The notes: generated by a model not told the origin, from the sequence alone. Shown: positions 1-12,280, counted from the first letter of the stretch. The stretch is DNA of 64,000 bases from Bombyx mori (GCF_030269925.1 NC_085112.1:6573501-6637500); one strand, 5' to 3'. Numbers and translations are program-made.

Positions 1-538
1 AAATTGTCTAAAGGTGGTAAAGGTCTGAAAAAGAGGAGCGAAGGAGTTGAACAATGACTTTCGTATGGGATGACCATGCACGTATAAAGACCGTCATCAG
101 AATATGGATCAGAGCTAACACACTAACACAACGTCTGGGTCTACGGAGGGTGTTTGGTTATATCTGTCTTGTACCGTAAGTTCGATGGGAAGTGATGTGA
201 GGAATTGTTAGAGATGATCCCTGCAACTCATTTTTGCCATCACACCACTTGCCACCAGATCAGAGTTCGTCCCTACTGTCTGGAACCACTACGTTCATCG
301 ATAATGCATTTCAAGAGATATTTTTTGTGACCTTCTTTCTGGAATGAATTCTCCTCCACGGTTTTTCACGACCGCTATGACATGTCCTTCTTCAAACGAG
401 GCCTACGAAGAGTACTCAGGGGTAGGCAGAGATTCGGCTGTACTCCTGGCATTGCTGACGTCCATGAGCGACGGTAACCACTCACCATCAGGTGGACCGT
501 ATGCTCGTCAACCTACAAAGGCAATGAAAAAATAAAAT
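1..538 (+). mobile_element. degenerate 5'-truncated CR1/jockey-group LINE, 3' end
   Basis: Old copy of the family represented by the long element at 41.1-44.8 kb. Clear similarity runs from about position 68 to the tail and includes the C-terminal coding part and the 3' signature GACGGTAACCACTCACCATC ... CCTACAAAGGCAATGAAAAAA. Multiple stops and frameshifts break the C-terminal reverse-transcriptase frame. The 5' limit may lie outside the window. Confidence 0.75.
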
Positions 539-1571
539 TATTTGTAAAAAAAAGATACAGATATAGGAACAGTAAGTACAAAAGAATTAAGAAAACTGAA
601 ACTACTACCATTAGTAGTACATCACAAGTATGCATCATTTCAGTAGGATTACCGTTTTTGTGTAGTTCACTTAATTTCAAAAAAAATGTATGTCTACTAT
701 GCGATAAATTTACTTAATATGTAAATTCCCAAAGGTTTTTCGGGGATTGCGCTCATGATATACACGTACACCGATGTGATGAAAATATTATTCTACAGGG
801 CTATCTTTATACTTAGCTAGATAGCTAGTTTAGAAACGAATTGATAAATTTTACGGTATATTGTAAAATACGTGTGCTCCAAAGAAAGTAAGCCTATAGA
901 AAGAACGATTATCTAATATTCCCTTTGAATACCATTGCAACAAACAAATTTCATTGGGAACAAATTTTAATTATTAGAAAGGCATGTACAAGTAAGTAGA
1001 TAGTACTTTAGTCCATATTATTACAAGACGAGACCCGAGAGGCTAACACCAAGGCACTAATTTAATAATAATGACACTCAAACACAATGTTGCTTCAAAA
1101 TCGTTGCTTTAGATATCAGAATAAAAATATATCCACGTAAACATGAAATAAACTTTAAAATTTATCGTAATTATCGAAAGCGGAGTCAGCTATGAGAACG
1201 CACAGGATTATACAATTCGACCAATGACAGCAAGTTCCACATTTAACCTGCAACGTGTCCAGTCGATGCGACACCCGGTTTCCGTGTAAATTACAACGAA
1301 AGACGTTCATTTTAAATTGGATGTTTGTTATAAAGTTGTCTTGGGTCGGTTCATTTATATGCTAATCAGAGAGGAGGCGGCATGCTCCAGAATAACCGGT
1401 AGAACTGAGGCTCGGGCGCTGGTGCATTCCGCGTCGGTTACTTTGTATGATAATTCTTTCATGTGGCTATTTACAACCGACTCAACTTATCTACATAGAG
1501 ACAAGGATATTTTAAGTTTTATACCGATTTCTAGACTAAAACTATTGTAAGCTTTTACTAAAATATTATAT
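539..1571. other. intergenic, nothing recognised
   Basis: AT-rich DNA without a supported gene. The 77-codon open frame at 1317-1550 has no recognisable features. Confidence 0.6.
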
Positions 1572-1850
1572 TACTAGCTGACCCGGCAGTCTTTGTAGTG
1601 CCTCAATCGATAAATATAGGACCTAAAAATTTGTATAAAATAAACTTAAAACAAATAAAAGGAATCCGTCCGACGGGAGACACATCAAAGGAAAAACAAA
1701 ATTATTATTTTTATTTAATTCAGAGTGCTTTCATATTTATCTACCTTTTGAACCTTCTCTGGACTTTCACAAATAATTCAAGACCAAAATTACCCAAATC
1801 GGTCCAGCAGTTTTAGCGAGACTAACGAACAGAAATTAATTTTTATATAT
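1572..1850 (+). repeat. dispersed repeat, GACCCGG family, copy 1
   Basis: About 280 bp. It begins ACTAGCTGACCCGGCAG and ends near GCGAGACTAACGAACAG followed by TTTTTATATAT. Three other copies in the window share the order of blocks (31.9, 53.4, 58.2 kb). The AT-rich tail is like that of RTE-type LINEs or their SINEs. No coding capacity. Confidence 0.7.
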
Positions 1851-3463
1851 AGGTAGGTATATAATGTGAATGAACATTTAATAACTTCTAGATAGTAGAC
1901 AAAAACGCTTTCTTGCGTAATAATCGAATAAGAAAAGTATTTTGGTTCAGAAGTCAAGATCCACTTTGTACCATCGAACTAAATAAGTAAATAGCAAATG
2001 CAGATCAATAACTTTAAGTAGATAAACGAAACTTAACAACAAACCTCTGTGAGGTATTAAGATCTATATGTAGGTCTGTGAGTAGGATGGCGAAACAATG
2101 GCTAGCGACAAAATATTCTAACTGACCGAAATGCATTGCGTTTTAGTTCAGAGTAACAAATTTCTCTATAATGTATTTATTTAGGTACTTTACAAATGTA
2201 CTTGAGCGAAACTACGCTCCGGACTTCTATTTTAAACACATTTTCATCGGCATATGCCTGCGAGTCGTTATTTACATTTTAATAGCATTAAAGACACGCT
2301 CAAGAAACGTTTGGCAAATGTCTCCAGCTCAACATGCATTTTGCTGAAAGTATTATTTCAACATAAATATAAGTTATTTATCTTATCTGCAACACAAGTT
2401 TTTCGAATGTTACCTTAATTGTAATTCCACGTAAAAATTGAACATTTATTACTAAGTGTAGATACAGTGCAAAATGTAATTTTTTTGTAGTAAATGAAGA
2501 GTTTAAGTTTAGTTTAGAATTTAGCTTTATTTTTTCCCAATCAGCAGCTCACATTATTTCACAGCAAGTCTATAGTTTAATCAATTATTTATAATAAATA
2601 ACAGGTTGATCCATAAAGGTTAGCCATTTCTGGTGTAGACATATTTTTCTCTTGTAGCTTTGTCTCACACATATCAATCTATATTTCAACATAATAAAAT
2701 TGATTAATTAATATACATAATACAAAAAAATCATGATAACTTAATCATGTTTAAGGTTTTAAATTCAAGATTTTTAGATATCTGTCTCATTTTAAATAAA
2801 TTTTGAGATCTTAATATACAGATAGACATGTTATTTTGTTAATTACGAATACATTAATATTTAACGACAAACTTTGTAGTCGTATTCTACATCAGATACT
2901 TTATCACACATGTCATTAATATAAAAAAATCTCTATTTTACGTAATTATTCAAAATGCTTCAAAGCAAATTGTTGGTTGGATGGTTTCTACTTAATAACA
3001 ATATCACTGTTAGGAACGAAGTAACGAAAAACAAATTGTGGAGCAGCTCAAGCCTCTGAAGGGTTTTTAACATTTAATACCAATAGATGGCGTTACTAAG
3101 TTGAAGGGCTTGGTAAAATTAATACTCTAAACAATCTTCAATAGTTAGTTATGCAACATAATATATTTTTTATCTCTTTTGTAATCTTAAAAAGCATATG
3201 TATTTTTACTCTATATTTTTTTAACGAAAAAACTTTAGTCCTTGCGTCTTCTCCAATTGCTCAAGCAACTTACAAAGCTGTCAATATCAGTGCATCATTT
3301 GGGACCTCTGGGCTTATGAACAGATTTCAAAGCGACTATATTGTTCTATTGCAATGTATTCTATTGTTTTCTCGGGAACTATTTGGGATGATGACGTCAT
3401 CTGAATTATGTTATTTTACCACCCGCCAGTGTTCATACTTACCAAATGATAGGAGCTGCGTTT
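1851..3463. other. intergenic, nothing recognised apart from a CTCF-like word
   Basis: AT-rich. The 3151-3537 open frame has a hydrophobic start but no family features, and it runs into a retroposon end, so I do not call it a gene. Confidence 0.55.
3081..3096 (-). promoter_or_regulatory. weak CTCF-like word 3' of Abd-B
   Basis: On the minus strand TAACGCCATCTATTG. It shares CGCCATCTA with the others and is the only one on the abd-A side of the gene. Confidence 0.2.
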
Positions 3464-3670
3464 TTAACCCAGAGACACAGCCCACTGTGTTTCTCGCCGA
3501 ATCTTCTCAGTGGGTCGCGTTTCCGATCCGGTGGTAGATTCTGCGAAGCACTGCTCCTGCTAGGGTCAGTTTCACTCCGGATTGAGTCCCGTGAGCTCCC
3601 GTGAGCTAAGGTTACGCTGAAATAGCCTCTCAAGGCTATCAGCTTAGGTAGGGAAAAAACAAAAAAAAAT
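3464..3670 (+). mobile_element. 5'-truncated jockey-like LINE 3' end with 8-bp target duplication
   Basis: Matches, in opposite orientation, the 3' UTR of the jockey-like element at 21.6 kb (CAGCCCACTG ... CTCAGTGGGTCGCGTTTCCG ... GCTAGGGTCAGT). It extends to TCTCAAGGCTATCAGC and an interrupted A tail. CTGCGTTT flanks it at 3456-3463 and 3671-3678, the expected target-site duplication. Confidence 0.8.
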
Positions 3671-4764
3671 CTGCGTTTATTGATAGAACGTTTCAAGCCA
3701 TCCTAAGAGATTTTTTTATTGATGAATTCTCTCGATAGAAGTCAATAGCCATTTTCCCGCCTAAATTCAGAAAATGATAAAAATATACTTTCCGTTTTAC
3801 CGAGAATATTTTTATATTGCAGTTGTTCAGCTGTTTGCAACTTATTTGCAAAATGTAAAGATAGTTTATTCCTCGGCCCGAATCAATGTTCCTGTATTGC
3901 CTATTTCATCCGCCTAGAGTGCACTAACGACACACAGATAAAATATTCTTGTATGTTTTCTAGTGAACTCTAGTGATTGACAGCGAATTGAAATTTTGAC
4001 CGACTGACTCAGGCATAGACCTAATATTGGCTTTCGGGTCTTCTAATTATAAGCATTGGACAGTCGTTAAATAAATATATTGAGACTACAATCTCAAGTC
4101 CTAAGATAAACGGTGCCTCGCTGATTGCTATGGGCTCCGGTAATCACCTACTATCAGATAGGCCGTGAGCTCGTTTATTTTTAATCAATTACGGTAATCC
4201 ATTTATCCATCATTTCCGAACTACTAAAGGAAGACATGAGTCAATTGTAGCAATTTTTTTAATTACATATATGTGAATGACTCTCTCTCGCTCACTGGGC
4301 GACCTTTCTGTGATTCAACCTCCTTGGAAATGCCTCCAACCGTTATGTCATGACAAGTTAAAGCAGTGTAAATTATTTAAAATATTACTGTGTATCCTTA
4401 ATGTAGGTATCGCTGTACATTTGCTGGAACTCAGAACGAAATCGGGGATTTTTAAATTTGCAGTATTAATAAAGATTTAAGTAAGAGAATAATTAATTAC
4501 AATATAAGTTTATATAGAGTAATTTAAACTGAAGTTTTGATAATAGAATCGGACAAAAATTTATTGAAGTAATTTCTAACATATTTTTTTAGCTATAGCA
4601 CTTATCATTACATTAATAAACAAAGAGTTCTAGTGTGCACGTAATTTTTATACACAAGCTAAATAACTTCAAGAGCAACAGTAGTGCTTAGAGCTTTGAA
4701 ATGTAAGATTCTTGTTGGAGTCGTCTTATAAGTTTTGACGTCGATCGATTTTGGTGCAGGTACG
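3671..4764. other. intergenic with a small Bm1-like scrap
   Basis: AT-rich. At about 4128-4190, TATGGGCTCCGGTAATCACC ... GTGAGCTCG is a decayed fragment of a Bm1 3' half, plus orientation. Nothing else supported. Confidence 0.5.
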
Positions 4765-4874
4765 ATAGGCAGTGGCTTGGTTCTGCCTCTGGTATTACTG
4801 ACGTCCATAAGCGACGCTAACCACTCACCATCAGGTGGGCCGTATGCTGGTCTGCCAACAATGGCAAATAAAAC
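4765..4874 (+). mobile_element. short 3' end of the CR1/jockey-group LINE
   Basis: About 110 bp matching the last part of the 41-45 kb element (GGCAGTGGCTTGG ... CACTCACCATCAGGTGGGCC ... AATGGCAAATAAAA). 5'-truncated and diverged. Confidence 0.75.
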
Positions 4875-6823
4875 AGTAAAAGAGGTATACCTACATTTTT
4901 CAAGAATCCTTAAATATTCATTGATATGGTGTTGTTCATGATCGGTAAATGTTCCGCAGGTCGTAATCAACAGACAAATTTCTCGTGGTAGGAAATATAT
5001 TCCCGCGAAGATTAGCACCACAGCTCTGCCTGCCAATCACGCTTTCAGGTTTTTACAACAGGTTAATTATTTTTCCAATGCAATTGAGACTTCGAGTTCA
5101 GGTCAGATGGGCTATTAATGTTGTGAAGTCTATGAGCTCTTAAGAACGTGTTTATGTGTTTTCTTTGTTTTAATTAATTAGTGCTTGATGATGCCCTTTA
5201 TTTAACAAAACAAAACTTGATACTGGCTGAAAATACGATTTTAGTAAGTAAGACACGATGTCATTCCGTTATCGTATTATTTCAAACTTACCAGAAAATA
5301 AATAAATTAAGGTAGGTTAGAAAAGAAAAAATAACCGAGACACGACGAAGTATTTAATTTTTCCCTTTTCATGGTACATTCTTTCTAAATTCGTCATAAC
5401 TGTCGGGAGCACATTCATATTTAATCATAGATTATACTTAACAAAACGTCATATTTCTGCCGTGATTAACTACATTAATTTAACTGTACAGTAATAGTTA
5501 CGAGACCTTCATAATTATTAAAATTACATAATATATGTACGGTACTAGACGCAGTTAGGTTCTACTGATGTCGTTGCGTAACAGTTCATAATGTTGTAAG
5601 CTATTATTATATATTTCATCTGAAAAGCGTCATCTTATAAGTAACGAGCGTACATCATGTACTTGAAATAACCAATCAAATTACTACTAAGTACTTCGCC
5701 GACATATGGTCGCAGTTTTATTCTAACATCGATTTCGTTCGCTTTTCAGATAAATGGAACATTCAAAGAGTTAACGTACAGTGTAAATGCTCCACTGTTG
5801 ACGATTTTTATTTAAACGGATCCGACTAAGTTAAATGCAATGCATCAGAACAATTGCTTTCATTTACATAGAAATTCGGTTACCTAGATGAGGTCGCCAT
5901 TTTGTACAAAACACCTAATATTTAATTACTATCAAATTTACGGGACAATACAGTTTAATGAGATAGATTCGAGTAAACTACTAAATTTACCGTAAAACAT
6001 TTATTAGATTAAATAGATATAGTATGTACGTAAAAGTAGACAGGGAGCTAAATAGTAAGTTTAAGAATTAATTCTAGAACTGGGATGATTCAAAGAATTC
6101 ATTAGGCACTAATAAAACAATAAAAATATCGAATAATAAAGAAACAACGTAAGTAAAGCAAAGTATTCGTTGATTTCAATTGATGAAACATAATATATTT
6201 TATTCGCAGCTATAAATTTATGTAAATAAATAATAAAATAAACAATAAAAAAAAATCAAAAATAATAATAGATTTCAGAAAACAGATAGATGATCGTTTT
6301 AGGACAATTATAATGCACTTGCCCACACTAACTAACCTTGATATAACATCAACTTCAATATTAAATAAAGTTATAACAGTAACTAAATGTACAATTCTAC
6401 TGGAACCGAGTTAAAGCTTTATCAGAAATCCATAATTTAAATAACGAAATTTACGAATTATGGTATAAGAAGTTAAACAGTTATAAATATTTGATCTAGT
6501 CGACATGCGATCAGTTAATAGAACATTATAATGATAATAGTAATAGTAAGTGATACTCTTACATTAAAATGGCTGCTAATACATCTATAGTTAAACATAA
6601 AATATACAAGTTTTGTGAAGAGATATTTATAACTGCCACCAAAGCAACCCGAGTCGTTCAACAATTTTGGTAACGAAAAATAAATGTTAACTGATTAAAA
6701 CTAGTCCACCACTTGAACAGCGTTACGAATACAACAATAAGCAGTCTCACAAAATATTTTACAAATTTTCCATTTCAATAAACTATCTAAAAACTATAGT
6801 TCATCGGTGACGTCTTTAATGGT
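4875..6823. other. intergenic, nothing recognised
   Basis: Very AT-rich, no repeat family member detected by eye and no supported gene. It would include any distal 3' UTR of Abd-B. I looked for the iab-4 microRNA words and did not find them. Confidence 0.5.
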
Positions 6824-6829
6824 TTTATT
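6824..6829 (-). terminator. candidate Abd-B poly(A) signal AATAAA
   Basis: First exact AATAAA on the minus strand after the Abd-B stop, about 420 bases downstream. Other AATAAA words occur further on, so the true 3' end could be more distal. The interval 6830-7246 is then the presumed 3' UTR. Confidence 0.3.
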
Positions 6830-7246
6830 CGTACTTAAATAACCTTTCAAATACAATAATCAGCGCTATTACTAGACATAACTCACATCAGGAATCGTTA
6901 TCTACTAACGTACTTAATCGATACAATTACAGAACATAATTTCGTAATTAATACTATACACAAATCGACAACACAATAATCTTAGTACGAGTTTCTCTGG
7001 GACCTGCGGCGCACGCGGCACTGACTTAGCGTCCAACACGTTGCGATACAAACGATATAGCGCATACAACGTTCCTCCGGTCAATTCTAGTCTATCAGGT
7101 AACAAACATTGGACGTGATTATAATCTCGCTTAAAGTACGACCACATTCCACATTTAGGCCCTACGATAGGTACTTCCTTCATGAATCATACAATTTAGC
7201 TGGCTATACCGTGATGAAGGGGGTAAGTCCCAGAGAAGGGCGCGGG

Positions 7247-7641
7247 TCACTGATGATGTTTCGCAGGCGGTGGATGGTGCAGCGCCACGTGGTGCGGTGC
7301 GTGGTGGTGGCCCGCGTGGTGGTTGTGGTTGTTCGCATTTGAATTGTTGTTGTTGTTCTGGGCAGCTTGCGCCGCCTGTCGCTGTGAGTTCTTCTTATTT
7401 TTCATTCGTCTATTCTGGAACCATATCTTCACTTGTCTCTCGGTTAGATTCAGATTTCTCGCGAGCTCCCATCTCTTTTGTTTGGAGACATACGCGTTGA
7501 AAAGGAATTCCTTTTCCAGTTCGAGAGTTTGAAATTTCGAGTATGGTTTGCGTTTTTTGCGCACCGTCACTTGACCAGTCCAATCCAGAGGGTTCGAGGA
7601 TCCACACCCCACCCCGACTCCGACCGACATTGACAGAGAAC
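7247..7641 (-). CDS. Abd-B: Abdominal-B homeodomain exon (last coding exon)
   Basis: Posterior-class Hox transcription factor. It binds DNA in the nucleus and specifies posterior abdominal and genital segments in insects (family knowledge). The exon starts right after an acceptor (TTTGTGTGTTCAG) and its first two bases complete a Gly codon begun by the upstream exon. In the spliced protein (320 aa from the first in-frame ATG) the homeodomain is residues 216-275 (7385-7564). It carries [10 protein letters not shown] at the N-terminal arm, [13 protein letters not shown], and the recognition helix [17 protein letters not shown] with Q50 and N51. Just before it, NPLDWTGQV is the Abd-B-class tryptophan motif. 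After it comes a low-complexity tail of Q, N and H runs, ending in a TGA stop. The family call is certain. I saw no donor that would require a further coding exon. Confidence 0.96.
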
Positions 7642-8696
7642 CTGAACACACAAAACGGTAGTTTTAATTAAATGTGATTTCATAACACTATTAATGTAAT
7701 CTTAGAAAATAGAACATTAAATATTAGTAAAATATAATTTATTTATCATTTCTAAGAATTAATTTATGTATTCTAGTTAATGTACTTTGGCACGAATACA
7801 GTATCGCAGAATAGGAAGACGTGCTGAAAGAACTTGCTAGAATTTGCTTTAGTTTGAGATCTATTATGAATGAGATCATTCTCGCATTGAGAATAAAGTC
7901 TTCCTTCATGCTATTTGTTAATTAGGGCGAACTGGGCGAGTTTTGCGCTGTAGCGCTTATATTATCCCGGCAATACATACATAATATATATACACTAGTG
8001 GATTAGTGTGCGTTGAATAATCAGTTTTGCGTTGTGCAATTTATGAGACCGGCCTCTTTGATGAAATCAGCGATGCAGTTTTAGTATGCAACACGTGATA
8101 GACGAGACGTGCACGCTGAACCATTTCCTATTATTGAAATGATGCAATATAAAAACTCCGCGAAATGCGATATTGAGCTTAATAAGCATGATGTGCCTGT
8201 AGATTTTTCAGTGGCCTTTGAGTGTTGCGATCGTTTGTGACTACTAAAATGGTGCGTAAAACTGTCCTACCGCAATTCAGATACGTCAACGTATATTTGT
8301 TATTCTGTTCATTGTTATTTTATTTCATTAAATATCTAAAATTTATTAAAAACGAACTATATGACAATGATTCAAGATTTGACGCTATCGCATTAAAAAA
8401 ATACAAGCTCATTTGTAACCGGAGGCATTGTTTACTCAAACATTTAAAAAAACGTATAAACCTTTACTATAGGTAATATTGTGTTGAAGAGACAAACAAC
8501 CCAATTAACATATGCACCCATTCTGCTCCGTTGTCATTTGTTTTCTAAAATAGGATCTACAGACAAGGTTCAAATGAATACTGAAGCTACAATCATTAAT
8601 CGACGCCTTATTTGACGTTCGCAAGCATTTGCTAAATGTTAAGATTGTAAACAGATTTCAAGATACATAAAAACCTTTCCAGTTTCTTTAATAATT

Positions 8697-8868
8697 ACAT
8701 CTACAACGTAAATGCGCCACCCACCTTGAGATATAAGTTTAAGGTCTCAGTATAGTAACAACGGCTACCCCACCCTTCAAACCGAAACGCATTACTGCTT
8801 CACGGCAGAAATAGGCAAGGCGGTGGTACCTACCCGTCCGGACTCACAAGAGGTCCTACCACCAGTAA
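8697..8868 (-). repeat. Bm1 SINE fragment in Abd-B intron
   Basis: Minus-strand match to the Bm1 body: ACATCTACAACGTAAATGCG, CTTCAAACCGAAACGCATTA, CTCACAAGAGGTCCTACCAC. It lacks the 3' tail and the tRNA-like head. It is the only repeat recognised within the transcription unit. Confidence 0.85.
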
Positions 8869-10797
8869 AGTATCACTAACCAAATGTAGGATATAGACGA
8901 TGTAATAAATAAATACGATTTGTTATTTGAGGTTGTGTAAAAGAAACATGAATTGTTTAAACATAATGACAGTCAAGCTGTCAATTATGAGGGAATAGGT
9001 AGCGATCAGCGGCAATAAAAATGCGGGTTCTCTGCGCCCATAAAAGCCTACATACCCCACTGTACGCATTGTCTATTTTATCTTAACAAAAAGATTCTAT
9101 CTTAAGGTAATAAGGTTCAGCTTTGTATGACACTTCACATATCTTACATCGTTTTGTAGTTTGATAACTTTTAGCTGAACCGAAAGGTTTTAGGAATTTT
9201 AATGGGTTCAAGTATTTTTGTTATTATTTGACATTGATTGAATTTTGTTTTATTTAAAACGGTTATATTATGTTAAAATAAAATGTCAATATTGTTGAAC
9301 AAATCACGCTTGTCAAGGCTGAGTGAATATGTAGATACCGATATGAATATTTATGCGAGGTATTACGTCGCCACGTCGTGAGATCGCGGACAGGCGTAGA
9401 GCGAGCCTCGCTAACGGAGTCACTCCACAAACCGTTTACTAAGCCATAAATGTACAAATCAAAGTCAATGTCAACCTCAGGTGGGCCGTAAACACACAAT
9501 CATAAAGTGACGCCAACACTCGTATAACTTTTTCAACAATTGTTTCCTTTTAATAGCCCATTATATGCGTGTTTTACGCAAAATTATGTCAAGTTACACC
9601 TCTGCCGTAACAGAGGCGCGATAAACCCATCTTTATGGTTAGGCGGCGATCGAAAGTGAACTAGCGGCGAATGTTTATGAATGGAGCATTTTTATTGCTC
9701 TCATATTGACATGGCGTTTGTGGTTTAGTAATTACTACTTACTATCGCGATTTGGGTAGAAACTAGTATTATTGCATGTTTGTGACGACGACGAGGTTTT
9801 ATGATTCATAAAAGTGATATGTATCTACGAGAATGCCCGTCTGAATCGTATGCACCGGGCGGGACGACCGTGAGTGCGTTCCGGCACCAGCGTCCTCACA
9901 CTTCTAGTTTTTATCGTCTCATCAACCTGTAATGTGTTTATTGTGGCAATATTTGGTTTATTGCCACTACTCAAAGATCGGTTTATTGTCTTAACGCTCA
10001 GGTATCATGTTTATTTATTAATTATACTTTTTTATTGGCGCTTTATTTTACGTAAACTTTAATTTATTGTCGGTTGTAAAGCACCGTTTTACATTGCCTA
10101 TAAAAAGGTGCTCACGGTTAGTTTTTAAACATTTGTAGCACGTGTTTCGTTCATTCATCAAATTTATGGTGGTCTGTGGGAAAATGTTTTGGTTGAGCTC
10201 TCTGTTCGGAGGGTCTAAAAGGATTCTCCGTCAACTATATGCCATTTTTATAGAACTTATGGCTGATTTTTTTTATACGTTTGTTATGAAAACCTATACA
10301 GTGGTCTGTTCAGGAATTTTTTTGCAGACACTTACTAGTCGTTTTAGAGGTCGTTTATAATGTATAATTTTTTTTCTTTCAAAATAAACCTATCCCGAGT
10401 CAACTGTAACGTAAGACTTATATTATTCAATATTTACACTCTGTTCGGTTTCATACAGTTCTTAAATTACATTAGCCTTCATACAGACCTTAGTTATTTA
10501 TTTTGCGTTTTTGTACTCCGCATAAACTGGTCATCATAATTATTATTTTTTTTGTTATTACAAATTTCATGAGGGATTTATTACTTTTATTCAATAAATA
10601 TCCATCTGCTACAGGTGTGTCCTAAAACTCGTGTACAATCACGCCAATCAGCTGTCTTCGATTAGAGGTAGAATGCGATGGGAATCTTCGTGTGTGTGCG
10701 AGGTGTAGATTTGGCACTCCCACATAGCTCCGCGAGAGTAATCTCTGTGTGCGTGCCGCACACATAGAAATACCGCACGCTTGTGTGTGTTCTTTAC

Positions 10798-10814
10798 GGC
10801 GCCATCTAGCGACA
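10798..10814 (+). promoter_or_regulatory. CTCF-like word in Abd-B intron
   Basis: GGCGCCATCTAGCGACA fits the reverse form of the CTCF core (GCCMYCTRSTGG) with one departure. It sits in the intron about 0.4 kb from the upstream exon, in a local GC-rich patch. Motif match only. Confidence 0.4.
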
Positions 10815-11176
10815 AGCGGCCCGCAATCAGCGGGTCAAGGTTCACAAACCCATAATAAATTATTTACAAATCTACTTATCAGCTTCAGACTGTCATAGAT
10901 TTAAATTAAAACAAGTTTATAATATTAATAAATTTAATCCAAAATTTTTGAAGTTTAACGAACCATCCAATTTACGATTAAAAATACGGGATGTAGGTAT
11001 ACTTTTCAGTGAAATGTTTGTAAATTTTATAAAATGTTTCCTAAGCGCGTTCTGTTTAGTTAAGAGAGCTAGGACGATAAGCTTTGTGGATTACTAACAT
11101 CGTAATGGAAATGAGATTGTAGCGGTTGGTTCGAAAAACTAGTTTCAATTTATTTTGAGAAATAAGTATTACTTAC

Positions 11177-11744
11177 CGGGTAGAGAACCTGGTGGCGGAT
11201 ACGGTGCGCCAGAAACTGACTCTGGTGCGTAATTTCGTAGACCATATGCATCATGAGAGAACCCGGACGCCTCGGAGACTGCAGCTCGTCGTTCTTCTCC
11301 GCTGACGTAGGGCAGAGGTTGATCGCCTCTAGGTGTGCCATACGGATAGTTCCAGCAGGGCTGCGAGAAACCCTGATGACAGCCTCCATCAGCGTATGGT
11401 TTGTATTCACCACTGCTGGTTGGCCAAAAGGGGAGAGTCGACTTGCGCTCTCTTTCGACAGGTAAATTATAATATGTAGGGGCGCTGGGGTACTGATGTT
11501 CGAATGAGCCGGGAGCATCTGGAGGATAGCCCCAGGGCTGCTGAGCATGCCGGATGACGCCGGGCTCGGGCTCGTAGCGCTTAGCCGGAATGTGCAACGG
11601 CGGTTGTGGTGGGTTGGAGCCGACTGAAGCGGGCGAGGCGCTGGAGGCCGAAGGTGGTGCGGCCGCAGGAGCTGCTGGGGGTGAGCCACCGGGCGGCGAC
11701 GCGTGCGCCTCCTCGTAGAGCGCGCCGCCGACCCCGTTCATCAT
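11177..11744 (-). CDS. Abd-B: Abdominal-B upstream coding exon
   Basis: N-terminal, proline/alanine-rich activation region of Abd-B. The exon ends CTACCCG|GTAAGT, leaving one base of a Gly codon (phase 1), which matches the homeodomain exon acceptor exactly. Residues 1-189 here are rich in P, A, S, Y and W, with clusters such as WNYPYGTPRG and YEPEPG, and have no recognised catalytic domain, as expected for a Hox N-terminus. The start chosen is the first in-frame ATG (11744, followed at once by a second ATG at 11741). The frame stays open 5' to 11885, where TGA stops it. That extra 47 codons contains no ATG, only a GTG at 11870. The protein may therefore begin here, or the open stretch may be joined to an unseen upstream exon. 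GC-rich overlapping frames on both strands are composition artefacts. Confidence 0.9.
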
Positions 11745-12024
11745 GGTCCACCAGGCCGGCCCGGCGGAGTGGCCGGATGCGGGCGCTGGCGACGCGGCGG
11801 CCGCGTCGCAGGGCGCGCCGAGGCCCCCGACATGGTTGTCAGGGTACAGGGTGGCGGCCGGGCAAGCCACGGGGGATCGGGACGGTCACCGGACGGTTCA
11901 CGCGCGCCGCGGGCACATCGCACCGCGCAAACACGCGTCCCACACGCCGAAGCGGCACATGAAAATTAAAACGCGTTGCCCGATTTAGCCAGCCCGGACG
12001 AGACTTGACCGCAGGGTTAACTGA
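11745..12024 (-). promoter_or_regulatory. Abd-B: Abd-B 5' leader with short upstream open frames
   Basis: Sequence just 5' of the chosen start. On the minus strand an upstream ATG at 11960 opens a roughly 20-codon frame that ends at the TGA at 11888-11886. Another ATG near 11833 opens a second out-of-frame reading. Such uORFs could lower translation if this is leader RNA (inference). A TCAGTT initiator-like hexamer lies at 12024-12019. The sequence 28-32 bases downstream is only a partial DPE match, so the start-site assignment is weak. Confidence 0.3.
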
Positions 12025-12280
12025 CCGAATAAACTTATGATATCGATGAAGGTGATTAAAATTATATTTTAACAGTCGAACAGTCGAACAGTCACTGATA
12101 TGAGAAGCTGGCTGGTAACATAGAAGAAATTGTCTTTTTATTTTGAAAAACTGATTTTACTAAATTTATATAGTTCCAGGTAAAACAATTTTTCTAAATT
12201 ATTGAGAGTTATCGGTGACGCAACAGTTTTGTTATGTAGTAGAGCCGTCTATTGGACACGATGTTGTCGCGAGTAGCGAG

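Larger units (their letters stand above)
7642..11176 (-). other. Abd-B: Abd-B intron (about 3.5 kb)
   Basis: Bounded by GTAAGT at 11176-11171 and a pyrimidine-rich acceptor ending AG at 7643-7642, phase 1. It contains one 3'-truncated Bm1 fragment (8697-8868) and a CTCF-like word (10798-10814). The 9.3-9.9 kb stretch is less AT-rich than its surroundings. No coding exon was recognised inside. The short open frames (for example 8222-8476, 9874-10062, 10142-10360) have no family features. Confidence 0.85.

Noticed and set aside
1..7200. iab-4 microRNA, expected between abd-A and Abd-B in insects
   Set aside because: I looked for the conserved mature sequences on both strands and found no match. 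It probably lies outside the window.
7109..7532. Plus-strand frames across the Abd-B homeodomain exon
   Set aside because: Antisense shadows of a conserved exon.
11745..11870. GTG at 11870 as the Abd-B start codon
   Set aside because: GTG initiation is not expected in an animal nuclear gene. I placed the start at the first ATG and flagged the uncertainty.
11606..11988. Several overlapping plus- and minus-strand open frames of 60-118 codons opposite the Abd-B upstream exon
   Set aside because: They are R/P/G/A-rich shadows created by the high GC of the Abd-B coding strand and have no motif or independent support.
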